Assembly: GCA_963682175.1 (NCBI GenBank)
Contig: OY821782.1
Location: 26,309,741 to 26,373,740 of the forward strand
Length of the DNA: 64,000 bases
Direction of reading: 5' to 3'
Source: Triglochin maritima
Lineage: Eukaryota > Streptophyta > Magnoliopsida > Alismatales > Juncaginaceae
A model generated the notes under the pieces. It saw nothing but the letters and a program-made list of their open reading frames with translations, was not told the origin of the DNA and ran no database searches. The position numbers and the translations under genes were made by a program. Shown piece after piece: positions 10,158-20,829 of the stretch. The first letter of the stretch is position 1. Every line of letters begins with the position of its first letter.

Positions 10158-12671
10158 TCAACCATAATCAGAACTGGATTGAATGACACCATGTTGGTGC
10201 ATGTATCCAGTTGAATTGTTCCCCATGTTGACTTGAGGAAAAGATTCCACTCTTCTCACTTGAATTGGTTCGCTTGTTTGCTCGAGTGATGGTGGTTGGG
10301 TAAATGAATTACTCCCTTTTTTCTTACATCCTTTTTGCTTATGTGATGATTTATTTGATTCAGAAATCTGATAAATACGTGCTCTCATCACAACATCACT
10401 TGGGTTGCATATTATTTCTGGCTCATTATCAATATGGAAGATATTAAATTCTGCTTTTAAGTTCCCGAAAGATAATTGCATGAGCCCATTTCGACAGTTT
10501 ATTAATGCTTCCGAAGTGGCTAAAAAGGGTCTACCTAAAATTACAGGGATTTGTCGATTAGGATTTACAACAGGTTCAGTATCAAGTACGACAAAATCCA
10601 CTGGATAAATGAAGTCACCAACCTTAATCAAAACGTCATCTACTATACCTCTCGGTTTCTTAACAGAACAATCAGCGAATTGGAGGGTTGTCCTAGAGGG
10701 TTTCAGTGGACCAAGGTTGAGTTGCTCGTAGACAGAAAATGGGAGCAAGTTAACGCTTGCACCAAGGTCTAGAAGGGCTTTATTGATAAACGTATCTCCT
10801 ATTGAACATGAAATTGTGGGACACCCCGGGTCCTTATATTTTATAGGAGATGTGTTGGAAAGAATTGAGCATATGTTTGCAGTTAAGAATGCCTTCTTTG
10901 GTACATTCGTTTTTCTCTTCTTAGTGCACAAATCTTTTAAGAATTTAGCATAAGCAGGTATTTGTTGAATCATGTCTAAGAGTGGAATGTTTACCTTAAC
11001 TTGCTTAAATACTTCCAAGATTTTCTCTATTTGTGCACTAGAGTTCTTTTCGAGTCTATTGGGAAATGGGGCTTTAGGCACATAGACTCGCTCAGGTTCA
11101 GGTTGAGCTACAGGTTCAGGTTGGGTAGGTGGATTGGGCTTTTCAATTTGGACGTCGGGTTCAATGGTCAAGTCATATGTGGGTGCTTGATGGCTAGATT
11201 GATTAGTCATTCTAGGGTTTACCACATTATTGTCAATTTGTCTTCCGGACCGTAATGATACTACAACATTGATTTGTTGGAACGGTCCTTCCTCATTAAC
11301 CATTTGAACCGGTCTAGGGTTGTTATTTCCTGAAGGTGGTTGATAAGATTGATATTGATTATTAGTTCTGGGGTTTACCTCAGGTTGACTTGGAAATTGA
11401 CCCTTTTCTCTTTCACCTATTATCTGTGCTAATTGGCTGACCTGTGTCTCTAGCCTTTGGAATGATTGGTTGGTTGTTTGTATAAAAGTTGTCATTAAAT
11501 TTTCTAATTTTGTCAACCTAACCTCATGATTTCCATTATTACCCCCAGATGATGTATTATTTTGGTTATATGGGGTTGGTTGTTGTCTAGGAGGTTGTCC
11601 TTGTTGGGTCCACGAAAAATTGGGATGATTACGCCAACCTGGGTTATAGGTTGATGCGTAAGGATCATTTCTAGAATTGTTAAATGTGGCATTAACATGT
11701 TCCAGGTTCACACAGTCCTCCATTAAATGACCAGTCTGACCACATCTAGAGCAGGGGATAGACAAGGGTTGATTCATTCGGGGTTGATTTTGTAGCTCTA
11801 GACTTTCCATTCTACGCATTAGGGTAGCTAGTTTTGCCTCAGCCGCTATGTTGGAGTCTATAGCTAAGACACCTGGTCGGGGTTGACTCGCTATTCTAGA
11901 TCCAATACTCGGGTTGATGGGTGTTCTAGCATTGTCCCATTGCATACTATTTTCAGCTAAATCCTCAAGAAAAGTCCAGGCATCATTTTCATTTTTGGAC
12001 ATAAAGTTCCCTTGGCTCACAGATTCTAGCATAACCCTAGATGTGGGTGTCAATCCCTCATAAATAATTTGGCATAATTGCCACTTCGGAATTCCGTGAT
12101 GAGGGCATTGGGTCAAGACACTCTTAAATCTCTCAAGATAGGAATAGAACGGCTCGCTCTCAGACTGAACGAATGCAACAATTTCATTCCTAATCTTCAT
12201 AGTCTTATGGTTGGGGAAATATTTTTTTAGGAAAACTTGAACAAATTCGGCCCAACTTCTAATAGATCTTTCGGCTAGACTATATAGCCATTTCTTAGCG
12301 TCGTCCTTCAGTGCTAGAGGCACGAATTTCAGACGCACTGCCTCTTCAGGGATATGCTGGTATTGCATAAGAGAGCAGATTTCTTCAAATTCTCTAAGGA
12401 AGAGATATGGGTCTTCCCTAGAGGTGAACTTAGGCAGCATACTCATGTATTGTGCCTTAAGTTCGAAGTCGCGACCCGGTATGGTGGGCATGACGATGCA
12501 CGATGGCTGAGCAGCCATCGTTGGGTAGCACCGATCCCTCAGAGTCATAGGCGGGTTCACGACATTCTCACCCATTAGATTCGGGTGAGGTGGTGCAACA
12601 GATGGGTTGGGGTTAAGCTCTAGACTGGAATCCAGATGAACTCGTGAGAGTCGATTGCTTAAATCCCGCAC
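10158..12671 (-). CDS. gag-protease polyprotein of gypsy C (837 aa, intact)
   Basis: Single open frame of 837 codons. Residues about 70-260 form a Retrotrans_gag capsid domain (SMLPKFTSREDPYLFLREFE, then KKWLYSLAERSIRSWAEF and FLKKYFPNHKT). A CCHC zinc knuckle CSRCGQTGHLMEDC follows near residue 310, then a Gln/Asn/Pro-rich linker with RGDYL-free low complexity, then a retropepsin-like domain near residue 640-740 ([34 protein letters not shown]). The catalytic triad reads D-L-G instead of D-T/S-G; the decayed gypsy A copy has DLG too. The tail is basic and serine-rich. The protein should build the particle and process itself. Pol domains are absent. The start at 12671 is the first Met of the open frame and lies after a 1.3 kb leader. 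Confidence 0.93.
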   Translation of the reverse strand: MRDLSNRLSRVHLDSSLELNPNPSVAPPHPNLMGENVVNPPMTLRDRCYPTMAAQPSCIVMPTIPGRDFELKAQYMSMLPKFTSREDPYLFLREFEEICSLMQYQHIPEEAVRLKFVPLALKDDAKKWLYSLAERSIRSWAEFVQVFLKKYFPNHKTMKIRNEIVAFVQSESEPFYSYLERFKSVLTQCPHHGIPKWQLCQIIYEGLTPTSRVMLESVSQGNFMSKNENDAWTFLEDLAENSMQWDNARTPINPSIGSRIASQPRPGVLAIDSNIAAEAKLATLMRRMESLELQNQPRMNQPLSIPCSRCGQTGHLMEDCVNLEHVNATFNNSRNDPYASTYNPGWRNHPNFSWTQQGQPPRQQPTPYNQNNTSSGGNNGNHEVRLTKLENLMTTFIQTTNQSFQRLETQVSQLAQIIGEREKGQFPSQPEVNPRTNNQYQSYQPPSGNNNPRPVQMVNEEGPFQQINVVVSLRSGRQIDNNVVNPRMTNQSSHQAPTYDLTIEPDVQIEKPNPPTQPEPVAQPEPERVYVPKAPFPNRLEKNSSAQIEKILEVFKQVKVNIPLLDMIQQIPAYAKFLKDLCTKKRKTNVPKKAFLTANICSILSNTSPIKYKDPGCPTISCSIGDTFINKALLDLGASVNLLPFSVYEQLNLGPLKPSRTTLQFADCSVKKPRGIVDDVLIKVGDFIYPVDFVVLDTEPVVNPNRQIPVILGRPFLATSEALINCRNGLMQLSFGNLKAEFNIFHIDNEPEIICNPSDVVMRARIYQISESNKSSHKQKGCKKKGSNSFTQPPSLEQTSEPIQVRRVESFPQVNMGNNSTGYMHQHGVIQSSSDYG

Positions 12672-13958
12672 CCAAATCTGAGTGCACCGGTTTGAATTTG
12701 AATTCGAAATTTAAATTTCAAATTCAATTCCAAGAATCAATTACTCTTTTTTTTTGAATTTTTGAATTTTAAATTTTTTTTAAAGGAAACAAACAATAGA
12801 AAGGTAAGGATGAGAAGGGAAAGAAGACTCAGACGAGAAGGGAAACTTAACTCTAAAGGATAAAAATTAGGGTTAGTCAGAAATTTCCTGAACAAGCACG
12901 GTCAAAACAATCCTAGACCTAGTGTCACTTAGATCTAGACGTCTCCTAACTGGTTGAGTCGAATTGATTTGCTTGATTCACCTCCCTCACCAATCAAACC
13001 AAGTTGGCCAGTTAGTGTATAGCTAGTGGGGGCGCTTCCGACAGAGTCGGTGCCAATTAGACAACCACTTCGCTTGGAAGACTTTCGTCAACACAAAAAC
13101 ACTTCCTAGACACCAAATTGAATTCGATCGGCTTCAGGTCATAGCAAGTCAAACCAATTCTTCTCCTTAATTGAGTCCGAGTCCTTAGGGGCCAATGTCT
13201 AATTGATTTTAAATTTTAAGGCTTGGGTGACACTTTAGGATTGTGATTTGTGGGCCACGGAAGGGTGATGAAATCCCCACCGTATCTTTTCCTACGGAGT
13301 TGCCCTTAAGATAGTTTAACTTAGATCTAACAAAGATAGTCAAACAATGGTCTTTTTAATGGGGGCAATTGCAAGGTTGTATGCAAATTAAATTATATGC
13401 TTAAATGCAATCGTTAAAAACCGCGATACGTACCTTGCCTCCAGCACTCTTCAACAGAAATTGATTTGCAAGAATTTAGCAAGAATAATGCAAACAAAAC
13501 ATTATATGATGCATGCACTAAGGTCTTTCTAATTTTGCGAATTTTAGGTCAGAGTTGAAATATTGCCAATTATGGAATTTAAGCTTAACACGTGCAATTC
13601 TAATAAAAGGAAATTTTCTGAAACTAGGAATTACGAGGAAAAAGGCAACGAAGGTTACCTATGCAATGCTCAGTCGGGTTCGCCGCCCGCTCTCGAAATT
13701 TCAGTAGCTTTACGCGTCCACCCAGAGATGAGTCGCGTCCCAGAAAAAGTTGAAGCCCAGAAGCTCCAAGTGTGCGGCGGATTCGCCGCAAGATGTTCTT
13801 CAGGTGCGGCGATTTCGCCGCTCGTTTAGCTCAAATGGTGCTCGGATTTCGCCGCGCACTCTGTTGTATCCTGAAACACAAATCCAAATACTTAGATCGC
13901 GCACAAGATAAACAGGATAAAATCGAAATCAACAAAAGAAAACAAAATCTGTGTCGCC
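12672..13958 (-). other. Leader of gypsy C between primer site and gag
   Basis: About 1.3 kb with no convincing gene. The part near the primer site holds more copies of the GC hairpin seen in the LTR: TGCGGCG-GATT-CGCCGCA at 13773-13790 and GCGGCGATTTCGCCGC at 13806-13821, plus partial copies near 13680 and 13843-13858. A T-rich run lies at 12747-12780. In retroelements such leaders carry dimerisation and packaging signals; that role is inferred here. Confidence 0.7.
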
Positions 13959-13976
13959 TCCCCGGCAACGGCGCCA
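13959..13976 (-). other. Primer-binding site, tRNA-Asp type
   Basis: The minus strand reads TGGCGCCGTTGCCGGGGA, complementary to the 3' end of tRNA-Asp including the CCA tail. It lies 6 bp inside the 5' LTR boundary, as expected for a minus-strand primer site, and is typical of many plant Ty3/gypsy elements. Confidence 0.95.
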
Positions 13977-13982
13977 AAAACT

Positions 13983-15212
13983 TGATGAGAATTAATTTTA
14001 TACCGCAAGTGCACGGTGTCAATGAAGACGTGGCAAATACGGGTCGAACACAAGGAGGGAGAGATTCTGTTTTTAGTGTGATTTCGATTGGAGAAAAGAA
14101 AGAGAGAAGAAATAAATGGGTTTTGAGATTTTTGGGTTTTAGTTATTTAAAGCAAGAAACAAAAACAATTAAAACTAAAGCAAGAACAAAGAAGTGAATT
14201 CCGTTGGGTGGAGGTTTAGATTTAAGGTTTAGATTAGAGAATTCAGAAACTTATAATAAATCATATTAGTTATAAAGCATTACATGATAAATGATTTAAC
14301 ATAAACTCAAGTAATCAAAATATACTAACACGAAATTAAAATAATAACATCCATTCATCTTCTCTTCACCCTAAATCGTCACCTCCACCCTTTGGAAGGA
14401 GTTAGAAACTCATGGAGGGAGGAAGAAGAAGGGATCCTAGAGACATTAAAAGAAAACTAAAACAAGAATTAAAAGAACAGAATTTTATTGCTAAAAAGAA
14501 GATTACAAGACAAAGACTAAAAATAAAAACCTAAGACTAAGGACCAAGGACCCTTCTAACATCGTTCTCGGGTCTATTTATAGTTGTTACAAGAGACCTA
14601 AGTATAGAATTGGAGAGTACACGTGTCCAGACACGACTGGTCAAAATTGGAGCACACGGATCGACTAGGGGGCGGCGTTTCCGCCGCCTGATGCATGTAA
14701 TGTGCGGCGATTTCGCCGCATGATCTCCTCAGATTTAATCCGGATTTTGGTTGAATGTTTATGGTATGATTTGATCCTCCTTTACGCGTCTGGATTGATT
14801 CTTTCCATTCTTTTGAACTCCGGATTAATTCTTTCACATATTTGGAGATATACATTGATTTTTCTATATATTTTCTCCAAGAGAATAAAAGCTACTCGTG
14901 ATTTGCACTTAGGTCCTTGACTTTTTGCAGTTAAGTCCCCGACTACTTTTGTGCTTAAGTCCTTGTTCTTTTTGCAATTAGGACTTGAATGCTTTTATGC
15001 TTGGATACATTTCCATTCGTAACCCGATAATCTTGAACTTGGTCTTTATGATAGAAATGAGTCTTTTGCACGCGTTTATGCTCGGGATGTGGGTAAATTG
15101 CATTCAGGTCCCTGTATTCTGTAAATAAGACTAGACACATACCTTAGTAGCATTTATTGATGTAAAAGTAATCTAAATGAAAGACATATGATGCAATGTA
15201 TGCAATGCATCA
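13983..15212 (-). repeat. 5' LTR of gypsy C
   Basis: 1230 bp, same length and nearly same sequence as the LTR at 7829-9058. A TATA box (CTATAAATAG on the minus strand) lies near 14573-14582, with the paired GC hairpins at 14671-14720 upstream of it in transcription direction. Transcription would start just below the TATA and run leftwards through the primer site into gag. Confidence 0.95.
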
Positions 15213-15277
15213 GTAGGAAGTTTCCTTCCTTGCTGATTTGGCAATGGCTCCAGCATGGCATCTCCTGCATCACAAAC

Positions 15278-16450
15278 TCAGCCTCGATCCATAGTGGATG
15301 TAGCAATGACAAATTGCTTCACATTCTTCCAAGATATTGCTCCTCCAACTAAGAGAAACAAATTTCGAAATGTAGATTTTCTAGTATCTACACATCCTGC
15401 AACGTTTGAATCAAAATATCCAATTACTTCGAGGTGATCAAACCGCCTAAGAGTGAGCATGTGATCCTTCGTTCCTTGTAAGTATCTTAATACTTTCTTT
15501 GCAGCTCTCCAATGATCTATTCCAGAATTGTTTTGTTATCTACCCAGTATATCGACAACAAAACTGATGTCTGGTCGAGTACAAGTCTGAGCATACATCA
15601 AACTTCCAACAATAGATGCATGAGGACTTTTCTCCATATGTTTGTGTTCCAATTCATTCTTTGGACATTGCTTATGATTAAATTGATCCGTTTTTAGAAT
15701 TGGAACAACACCTGCTGATCAACTTTCCATCTTAAATCTCTCTAAAACATTATTAATATATCCTTTCTGAGACAACCCCAACAATCCTTGTGATCTATCA
15801 CGGAATATTTCTATTCCTATCACATAGGATGCCTCACCCATATCTTTCATTTCGAAGTTCTTCGAGAGAAATATCTTGGTTTCATGTAATAAACCAAGAT
15901 CATTAGTAGCTAGCAAGATATCATCAACATACAAAATCAGAAATATAATTACTCCCACTATAACCTTCAGATATATACATCGATCAATGACATTTTCATT
16001 AAATCCAAAGGAAGTAATGGTATCATTAAACTTGAGATACCAATGACGGGAAGCTTGCTTAAATCCATATATTAATTTCTTAAGTTTACACACCATGTGT
16101 TCCTTTCCTTCAATTACAAACCCTCAGGTTGATTCATATATACTTCTTTATCTAAATTTCCATTGAGAAAGATAGTTTTTGCATCCATTTGATGTAACTC
16201 TAAATCATAATGAGCTACTAATGCCATAATAATTCTAAGAGAGTCCTTTTTAGATAGTGGAGAAAATATCTCTTTGTAGTCAAAGCCGCTTTTCTGAGTG
16301 AAACATTTGCCAACAAGTCTAGCCTTGTGTCTTTCGATGTTGCCAATATAATCTAGTTTAGTCTTAAAGAAACACTTACACCCAACTCTTTTAGAACTTT
16401 CAGGCAATTCAATAAGATCCCAAACTTTATTGTGATACATTGATTTCAAT
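15278..16450 (-). pseudogene. Reverse transcriptase and RNase H of copia 2
   Basis: Minus strand. From right to left: RT N-terminal part ending near 16114 (VGCKCFFKTKLD, HKARLVGKCFTQKSGFDYKE, HQMDAKTIFLNGNLDKEVYM), then KLIYGFKQASRHWYLKFNDT, the YVDD active-site box (LILYVDDILLATND, near 15911-15940), MKDMGEASYVIGIEIFRDRS, and RNase H start (GCVDTRKSTFRNLF, ISWKNVKQFVIATSTM). Copia RT copies the element RNA and RNase H removes it. Frame changes occur near 16100 and between 15460 and 15719, so it is inactive. RNase H continues at 7221-7405 beyond the later insertions. Confidence 0.9.
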
Positions 16451-16491
16451 TATTGTTTCATGGCATCTAACGACTTAATAGAATTAGTACT

Positions 16492-17675
16492 TTACATGGC
16501 TTGTGAAAATAAAATTGGATCTTCAATAATTCCAATGTCAAGTTCTAACTCTTGAAGATAAACCACATAATCATCTGAAATAGCAGGTTTTCTTGGTCTT
16601 TCAGACCTTCTTAATGCCACTTCATGTGGTTCATTTACTGAAGTTTCATTATTAAGGACTTCATTGTGGGGTGTTTGGTCATTCATTTGTTGTTCTTGTA
16701 CATTGTCAAATTGCTCAACAATTGTAGGAACAACATTAGAAGAAATTATGGGTAAAGAAACTTGCACCCTTACTTCTTGAATTTCGACTTTATGTAGTTC
16801 TTTGCTCCCACTAATCTTGTCATTTTCAATGAATTTAGCATTTCCAGTTTCAACAATTCTCGTACTATGGTTAGGACAATAAAATCTAAAGCCTTTAGAT
16901 ATTTCTGGATAACCAATGAAGAAACCTCTGGTCGTTCTTGAATCCAGTTTCTTTTGATGTGGATTATAAATTCTTACTTCCCGCGGGCAACCCCAAACAT
17001 GCAGGTGCCTTAAACTAGGTTTTCTTCCCATCCACAGTTCAAAAGGAGTCTTTGGATCTGCCTTACTAGGAATCCTGTTTAACAAATACATGATGGTTTT
17101 TAAAGCATGCATCTACAATGATAAAGACAATGAGCAATTATTTAACATACTCCTAACTATATCCATTAAAGTACGATTACGCCTTTCTGCAACACCATTC
17201 TGTTGTGGTGTGCCTGGCATTGTGTATTGAGCACAAATACCAAGTCCTTCAAGAAATTTAGCAAATGGACCAAGACATTGTCCACTTTCATCATACTTTC
17301 CATAATATTCACCACATCTACCAGATCTAATTATTTTCACTTTTTTGTCTAGTTGTCTTTCAACTTCATTAACAAAAGTGTTTGCTGCTTGAGATTTTTC
17401 ATGCAACAAATAGACATAACCATAACGTGAAAAATCATCAATAAAGGTGATAAAATATTTTTTTCTACTAAAAGATGAAACACCAAAAGGTCCACATATA
17501 TCGATGTGTACAATTTCAAGGATTGTGTGCTTATTGTGGCTGATTTATTAATTGTGTGTTTTGTGAATTTTCCTTTAATACAATCTACACTTACATTAAG
17601 ATCAGTAAAATCCAAATTAGGATGTATCTCATTCTTTACTAATCTTTGCATTCTTCCTTTGGATACATGACCCAA
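16492..17675 (-). pseudogene. Integrase region of copia 2
   Basis: Minus strand. MGHVSKGRMQRLVKNEIHP near 17640 belongs to the pre-integrase segment. The catalytic core follows, with the motif GTPQQNGVAERRNRTLMDIV near 17150-17220 carrying the glutamate of the DDE triad, then LLNRIPSKADPKTPFELWMG and a C-terminal linker (VGCPREVRIYNPHQKKLDSR, RRSERPRKPAISDDYVVY). The middle, around 17350-17540, is read in two frames, which marks a frameshift, and the DDE aspartates are not clearly readable. Non-functional remnant. Confidence 0.85.
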
Positions 17676-17684
17676 TTGTTTATG

Positions 17685-19010
17685 TCACAAGTAAGCTGAA
17701 CTTTCATCCACTAAACCATATTTTATACCAACATTATGATGCAAGGTCAATAAGGTTTCAGCAAACAAATTATCAAGATTTAACTTGTATAAACCATCAC
17801 AACGGACACCTGAACCAACAAGAAAATTTTGCTTAAAAAAACTGAAACTTTCATTCCCAAACTTCAAACAATAACCAATTGTATCAAGTTTAGACAAAAA
17901 AACTAAATTACGAGAAAGAGATGGAACACAAAAGGTCTGATAAAGATCTAAATGGTGTCCAGTATCTAAAAGTAAACAGTAAGTCCCAATCCCTTCAATT
18001 GGTGCTTTGACAAGGTTCCCCACAAGGACAAAGTTCTCATTTGAGTTCGTGGTTTGGATCATAACGAATCCCTGCATCGTATTAGAAACATGAGTGGTAC
18101 AACCCGAATCAATCCACTAAGTATTATAAGGAACTTGTGCCAAATATGATTTGAAACATATGAAAACATTATGCTTACCTTTACTTTTGAACCATGCCTT
18201 ACGTTTATGGCAGTCATTCTGATGGTGTCTAGGTTTATGGCAGAAATGACATTAATCACCCTTTTGTTCCTTCTTGTGGATTTGACAAATGACTCGTTGA
18301 TCTTTAACGGTCCTTTATTGCCCTTTCCATGCTTCTTTCCTAGTTTCATTTTAACTCCTGAATGACCCACGAGATTGATAGAGTGGATTCGTTGTTTCTT
18401 AAACCTTGCCTCCTCTTGAATAAGCATACTTTGAAGTTCGATCACATTCCATTTATCATTCATTGCGTTATAATTTATTTGGAATGAGCCGTACTCTTGA
18501 GGCAAGGAATTTATGATAAATTGTACAAGAAAACTATCATCCACTTTCATTCCCATGGTTCTTAATCTTGCTGCTATGTATGACATTTATGTCATGTGTT
18601 GATGCATAGTACGTGAACCATCAAACTTCATGGTGGTTAACATACTCATTAATGTACCAGCAAGTGACTTTTCAACAGATTCAAATTGAGCAGTATCTTT
18701 CACATACTTCATAAATTCCTTAGCATCATTAGTTTCAGGAATAGTAGTCTTAATGTTATTTGTCACTGTCATTTGCATAAGCATTAAACTCAGTCTATTA
18801 GATCTTTCGTAACTCTCATGGACAGATTTTTCTTCATTATTGCTCATCTCAGTAAGAGCAGCAACATGCTTGTCAGTCATGAGTTAGCTAAGTCAAGATC
18901 AAGAACACCTAAATGAAACTTGACGTCTTCACTCCATTCATTATAATTAAGTTCATCAAACTTTGTAATAGACGATGCTTGCGAATGAAGTGAAACATTA
19001 ACAAATGCTA
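17685..19010 (-). pseudogene. gag and protease region of copia 2
   Basis: Minus strand. Gag starts near 19010 with SSITKFDELNYNEWSEDVKF and HLGVLDLDLA, then SYERSNRLSLMLMQMTVTNN and SLPQEYGSFQINYNAMNDKW. The zinc knuckle CHFCHKPRHHQNDC (near 18215-18260) lies in another frame, followed by the protease-like WIDSGCTTHVSN (near 18090-18120) and the downstream segment with CVPSLSRNLVFLSKLD. Stops near 18880 and 18587 and several frame changes show it is dead. Family gag forms the particle. Confidence 0.85.
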
Positions 19011-19916
19011 CAAAATAAGTAAAATGCTCCTACATTAATGCTTTGAGACAACTCAATCACGTAATTCAGACTTATAAAGCTATAAAAAAATTAAATATAT
19101 TTGAAGATATCCTTTGGGTGATACAACAATATATAACAATGAACCGTAACTGATGCTTAGTTTAATTTTACGCAATTGGAAATTAAATATGCTTCAACAA
19201 GACATGTTTGTTATCTTTGGATATACTAACACATCCAAATCGATATATTAATTAACCACAATAATGTTCATGATAGCAAATAGGTCGATCCACCTTTGGA
19301 TGATCTTAAATATTTTGTAATCTATGAACTTCAATTATAGCATCAAAAATCATGAATAATAGACTCTAACTTAATTTGACATCTACGACTCTACGAGGAA
19401 CATTCTAAATCAATCAGTTTCGCAACTAACGATTTATACATAATATAGATGTCATTAGAATAGTTCAAATAAAATAATATAGATTCTCAATCAACACGGA
19501 ACTCTTATTTAATGATAAAATATATTGCATGAACAGTTACAACACATGAACATCATAACGTGGGAAATTAACGTGTTATCGGGATGGCAAACTTTTGATG
19601 AAATCAAGATAAGGGAAAAAATCAGTAATGTATACATTGAGATGTTTTATTAAATATGAAAAGAATCTTTCCTCATTTCTTAACCATTGACATAATCAAG
19701 GAATATCTTGAAATATACATATGAAATGAAAAGCACGTATGCAAATCAAGGAAAAACATGTCTATCACGAACGTTGGTCTTAAGAATAACGAGTACGTAA
19801 ACAAATTGTCGTCACTGCTTTAGGAAATCATATAATTTCCAGCGAAAGTATATGTATACGTGAAATATGACGTGAACGGGAAATCGTAAGTTCTAAATCT
19901 TGCTCTTGATACCAAA
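19011..19916 (-). other. Leader and primer site of copia 2
   Basis: About 0.9 kb of AT-rich DNA without a gene. At its right end the minus strand reads TGGTATCAAGAGC (19902-19914), a copia-type initiator-Met primer site variant, two bases from the LTR. I see no other structure. Confidence 0.75.
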
Positions 19917-20339
19917 TGTAAGTTTATTTACTTCATGATCATTAGTGCACAATAAAACCCTAATTGCACATTATAAGATCTTGAACTAATGATTTCCACA
20001 ACCCTAATTTAATGATAGATAAAGATAAATACCTTGTTTCATGTTTCACTTTTGATGGATACACAATACTTGTTCCTTTTGCAAGGCCAATTTCACCTTC
20101 TCTGCCCCTTTTAGTGCTTAATTGAGTTTTGATGGAAACTCTAGATTTCTCTCTTTTGCATATGTGGGGAAGAAGAAGCACCGACCTTATATATGGGAGT
20201 GGGTGTAACTGCCCATCAAAGTATAACCACCCACCAACATAAAATCTCTCTTAAAATTAATCATTAGCCTCGATCATAATAATATCAATTTAATAAAGTT
20301 GAGAGACTTAATACATGGGCTAGAAAAAAAAATCTAACA
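19917..20339 (-). repeat. 5' LTR of copia 2
   Basis: 423 bp, from TGTAAGTTTATTTAC to AAATCTAACA. It directly follows the primer site. On the right, copia 3 gag codons resume at 20340, so this is the outer boundary of copia 2; the expected TSD would be AGATA (20340-20344). The partner LTR is outside the window. A minus-strand TATATAAGG lies near 20189-20197. Confidence 0.85.
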
Positions 20340-20545
20340 AGATAGTGTTTTGGCATCTTTCCGACGATTTTCCTTCATCTCCTTTTTCTCCGTAGTTGTG
20401 AGACTACTCGGATCCTTGTTAACTGCGTAACCACTTTTTACCAATTCCCATAGATCGTGAGAAATAATCAGGGTTTTCATTTTGATTGACCAAAACAAAT
20501 AATTCTCACCATTAAACGTCAAGATTATATTCTGACTGAAACTTA
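20340..20545 (-). pseudogene. gag N-terminal fragment of copia 3
   Basis: Minus-strand translation has LTFNGENYLFWSIKMKTLII, DLWELVKSGY and KENRRKDAKTL, the N-terminal gag segment common in copia elements (a W..KMK...DLWE..GY pattern). It ends where copia 2 inserted; the rest must lie left of the window. Short and therefore not tested for further lesions. Confidence 0.7.
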
Positions 20546-20607
20546 AACTGTTTGAATATTTGTAATCCTTTTTTTCTTAATCTTCACCGCACACCTTTCA
20601 ACGAACC

Positions 20608-20828
20608 TTGGCACTGATACCACTGATGGGGAGATTTTCCTCAACGAGATTAATGCGACGAAGCATTATTTTCTCCAAATATACAAGAGAACGAGAAGAA
20701 AAGAAGACTGTTTTTTCTCTATTGTGCTTTTCCACAAGACATACATACTATTTATATAATAAATCCTACCATAATCAATTCCTTAACTACTAAAATAATC
20801 ACCACTCGAAATAAACTTACCTCGTCGC
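20608..20828 (-). repeat. Primer site and partial LTR of copia 3
   Basis: On the minus strand TGGTATCAGTGCC (about 20610-20622) is a Met-type primer site one base from the LTR start TGATGGGGAGA (20624). The LTR runs right through a TATATAAATAG-like box (about 20751-20760) but loses a recognisable end near 20828, where an inverted repeat begins. Confidence 0.65.
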
Positions 20829-20829
20829 C

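Larger units (their letters stand above)
7829..15212 (-). mobile_element. Gypsy C: complete non-autonomous gag-only Ty3/gypsy element
   Basis: 7384 bp, minus orientation, with 1230 bp LTRs at both ends (TGATGAGAATT...ATGCATCA) and a perfect TSD GTAGG (7824-7828 and 15213-15217). It has a tRNA-Asp primer site, a purine tract next to the 3' LTR and one long intact gag-protease gene. The 4.9 kb internal region has no RT, RNase H or integrase, so reverse transcription and integration must be supplied in trans. The LTRs have the same length, and I saw a single substitution (G at 8788, A at 14942), so insertion is recent. Confidence 0.95.
7406..15272 (-). mobile_element. Solo LTR B, split by gypsy C
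   Basis: TGACGCCGTGTAG at 7406 opens and CTCCTGCATCA closes at 15272 an LTR-like unit of about 478 bp (7406-7828 plus 15218-15272), interrupted by gypsy C. Flanks are CCAAC (7401-7405) and CAAAC (15273-15277), a 5 bp TSD with one mismatch. Removing the unit restores the copia 2 RNase H codons, which supports the boundaries. Sequence near 7406-7600 resembles the R-U5 part of a copia LTR on the minus strand. No internal coding region of its own remains. Confidence 0.75.
7221..20339 (-). mobile_element. Copia 2: decayed copia retrotransposon, right part
   Basis: Minus-strand copia element, read from its 5' LTR (19917-20339) leftwards: leader, gag, protease, integrase, RT, RNase H. The RNase H is cut by solo LTR B plus gypsy C (7406-15272), and again by gypsy A at 7220/7221. 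The 3' end and 3' LTR lie outside the window to the left. It is inserted in the gag of copia 3, whose codons resume at 20340. Every gene portion has stops or frameshifts. Confidence 0.9.

Noticed and set aside
13959..13976. tRNA-Asp sequence
   Set aside because: Only the 18 nt of the tRNA 3' end are present, next to an LTR, so it is a primer site and not a tRNA gene.
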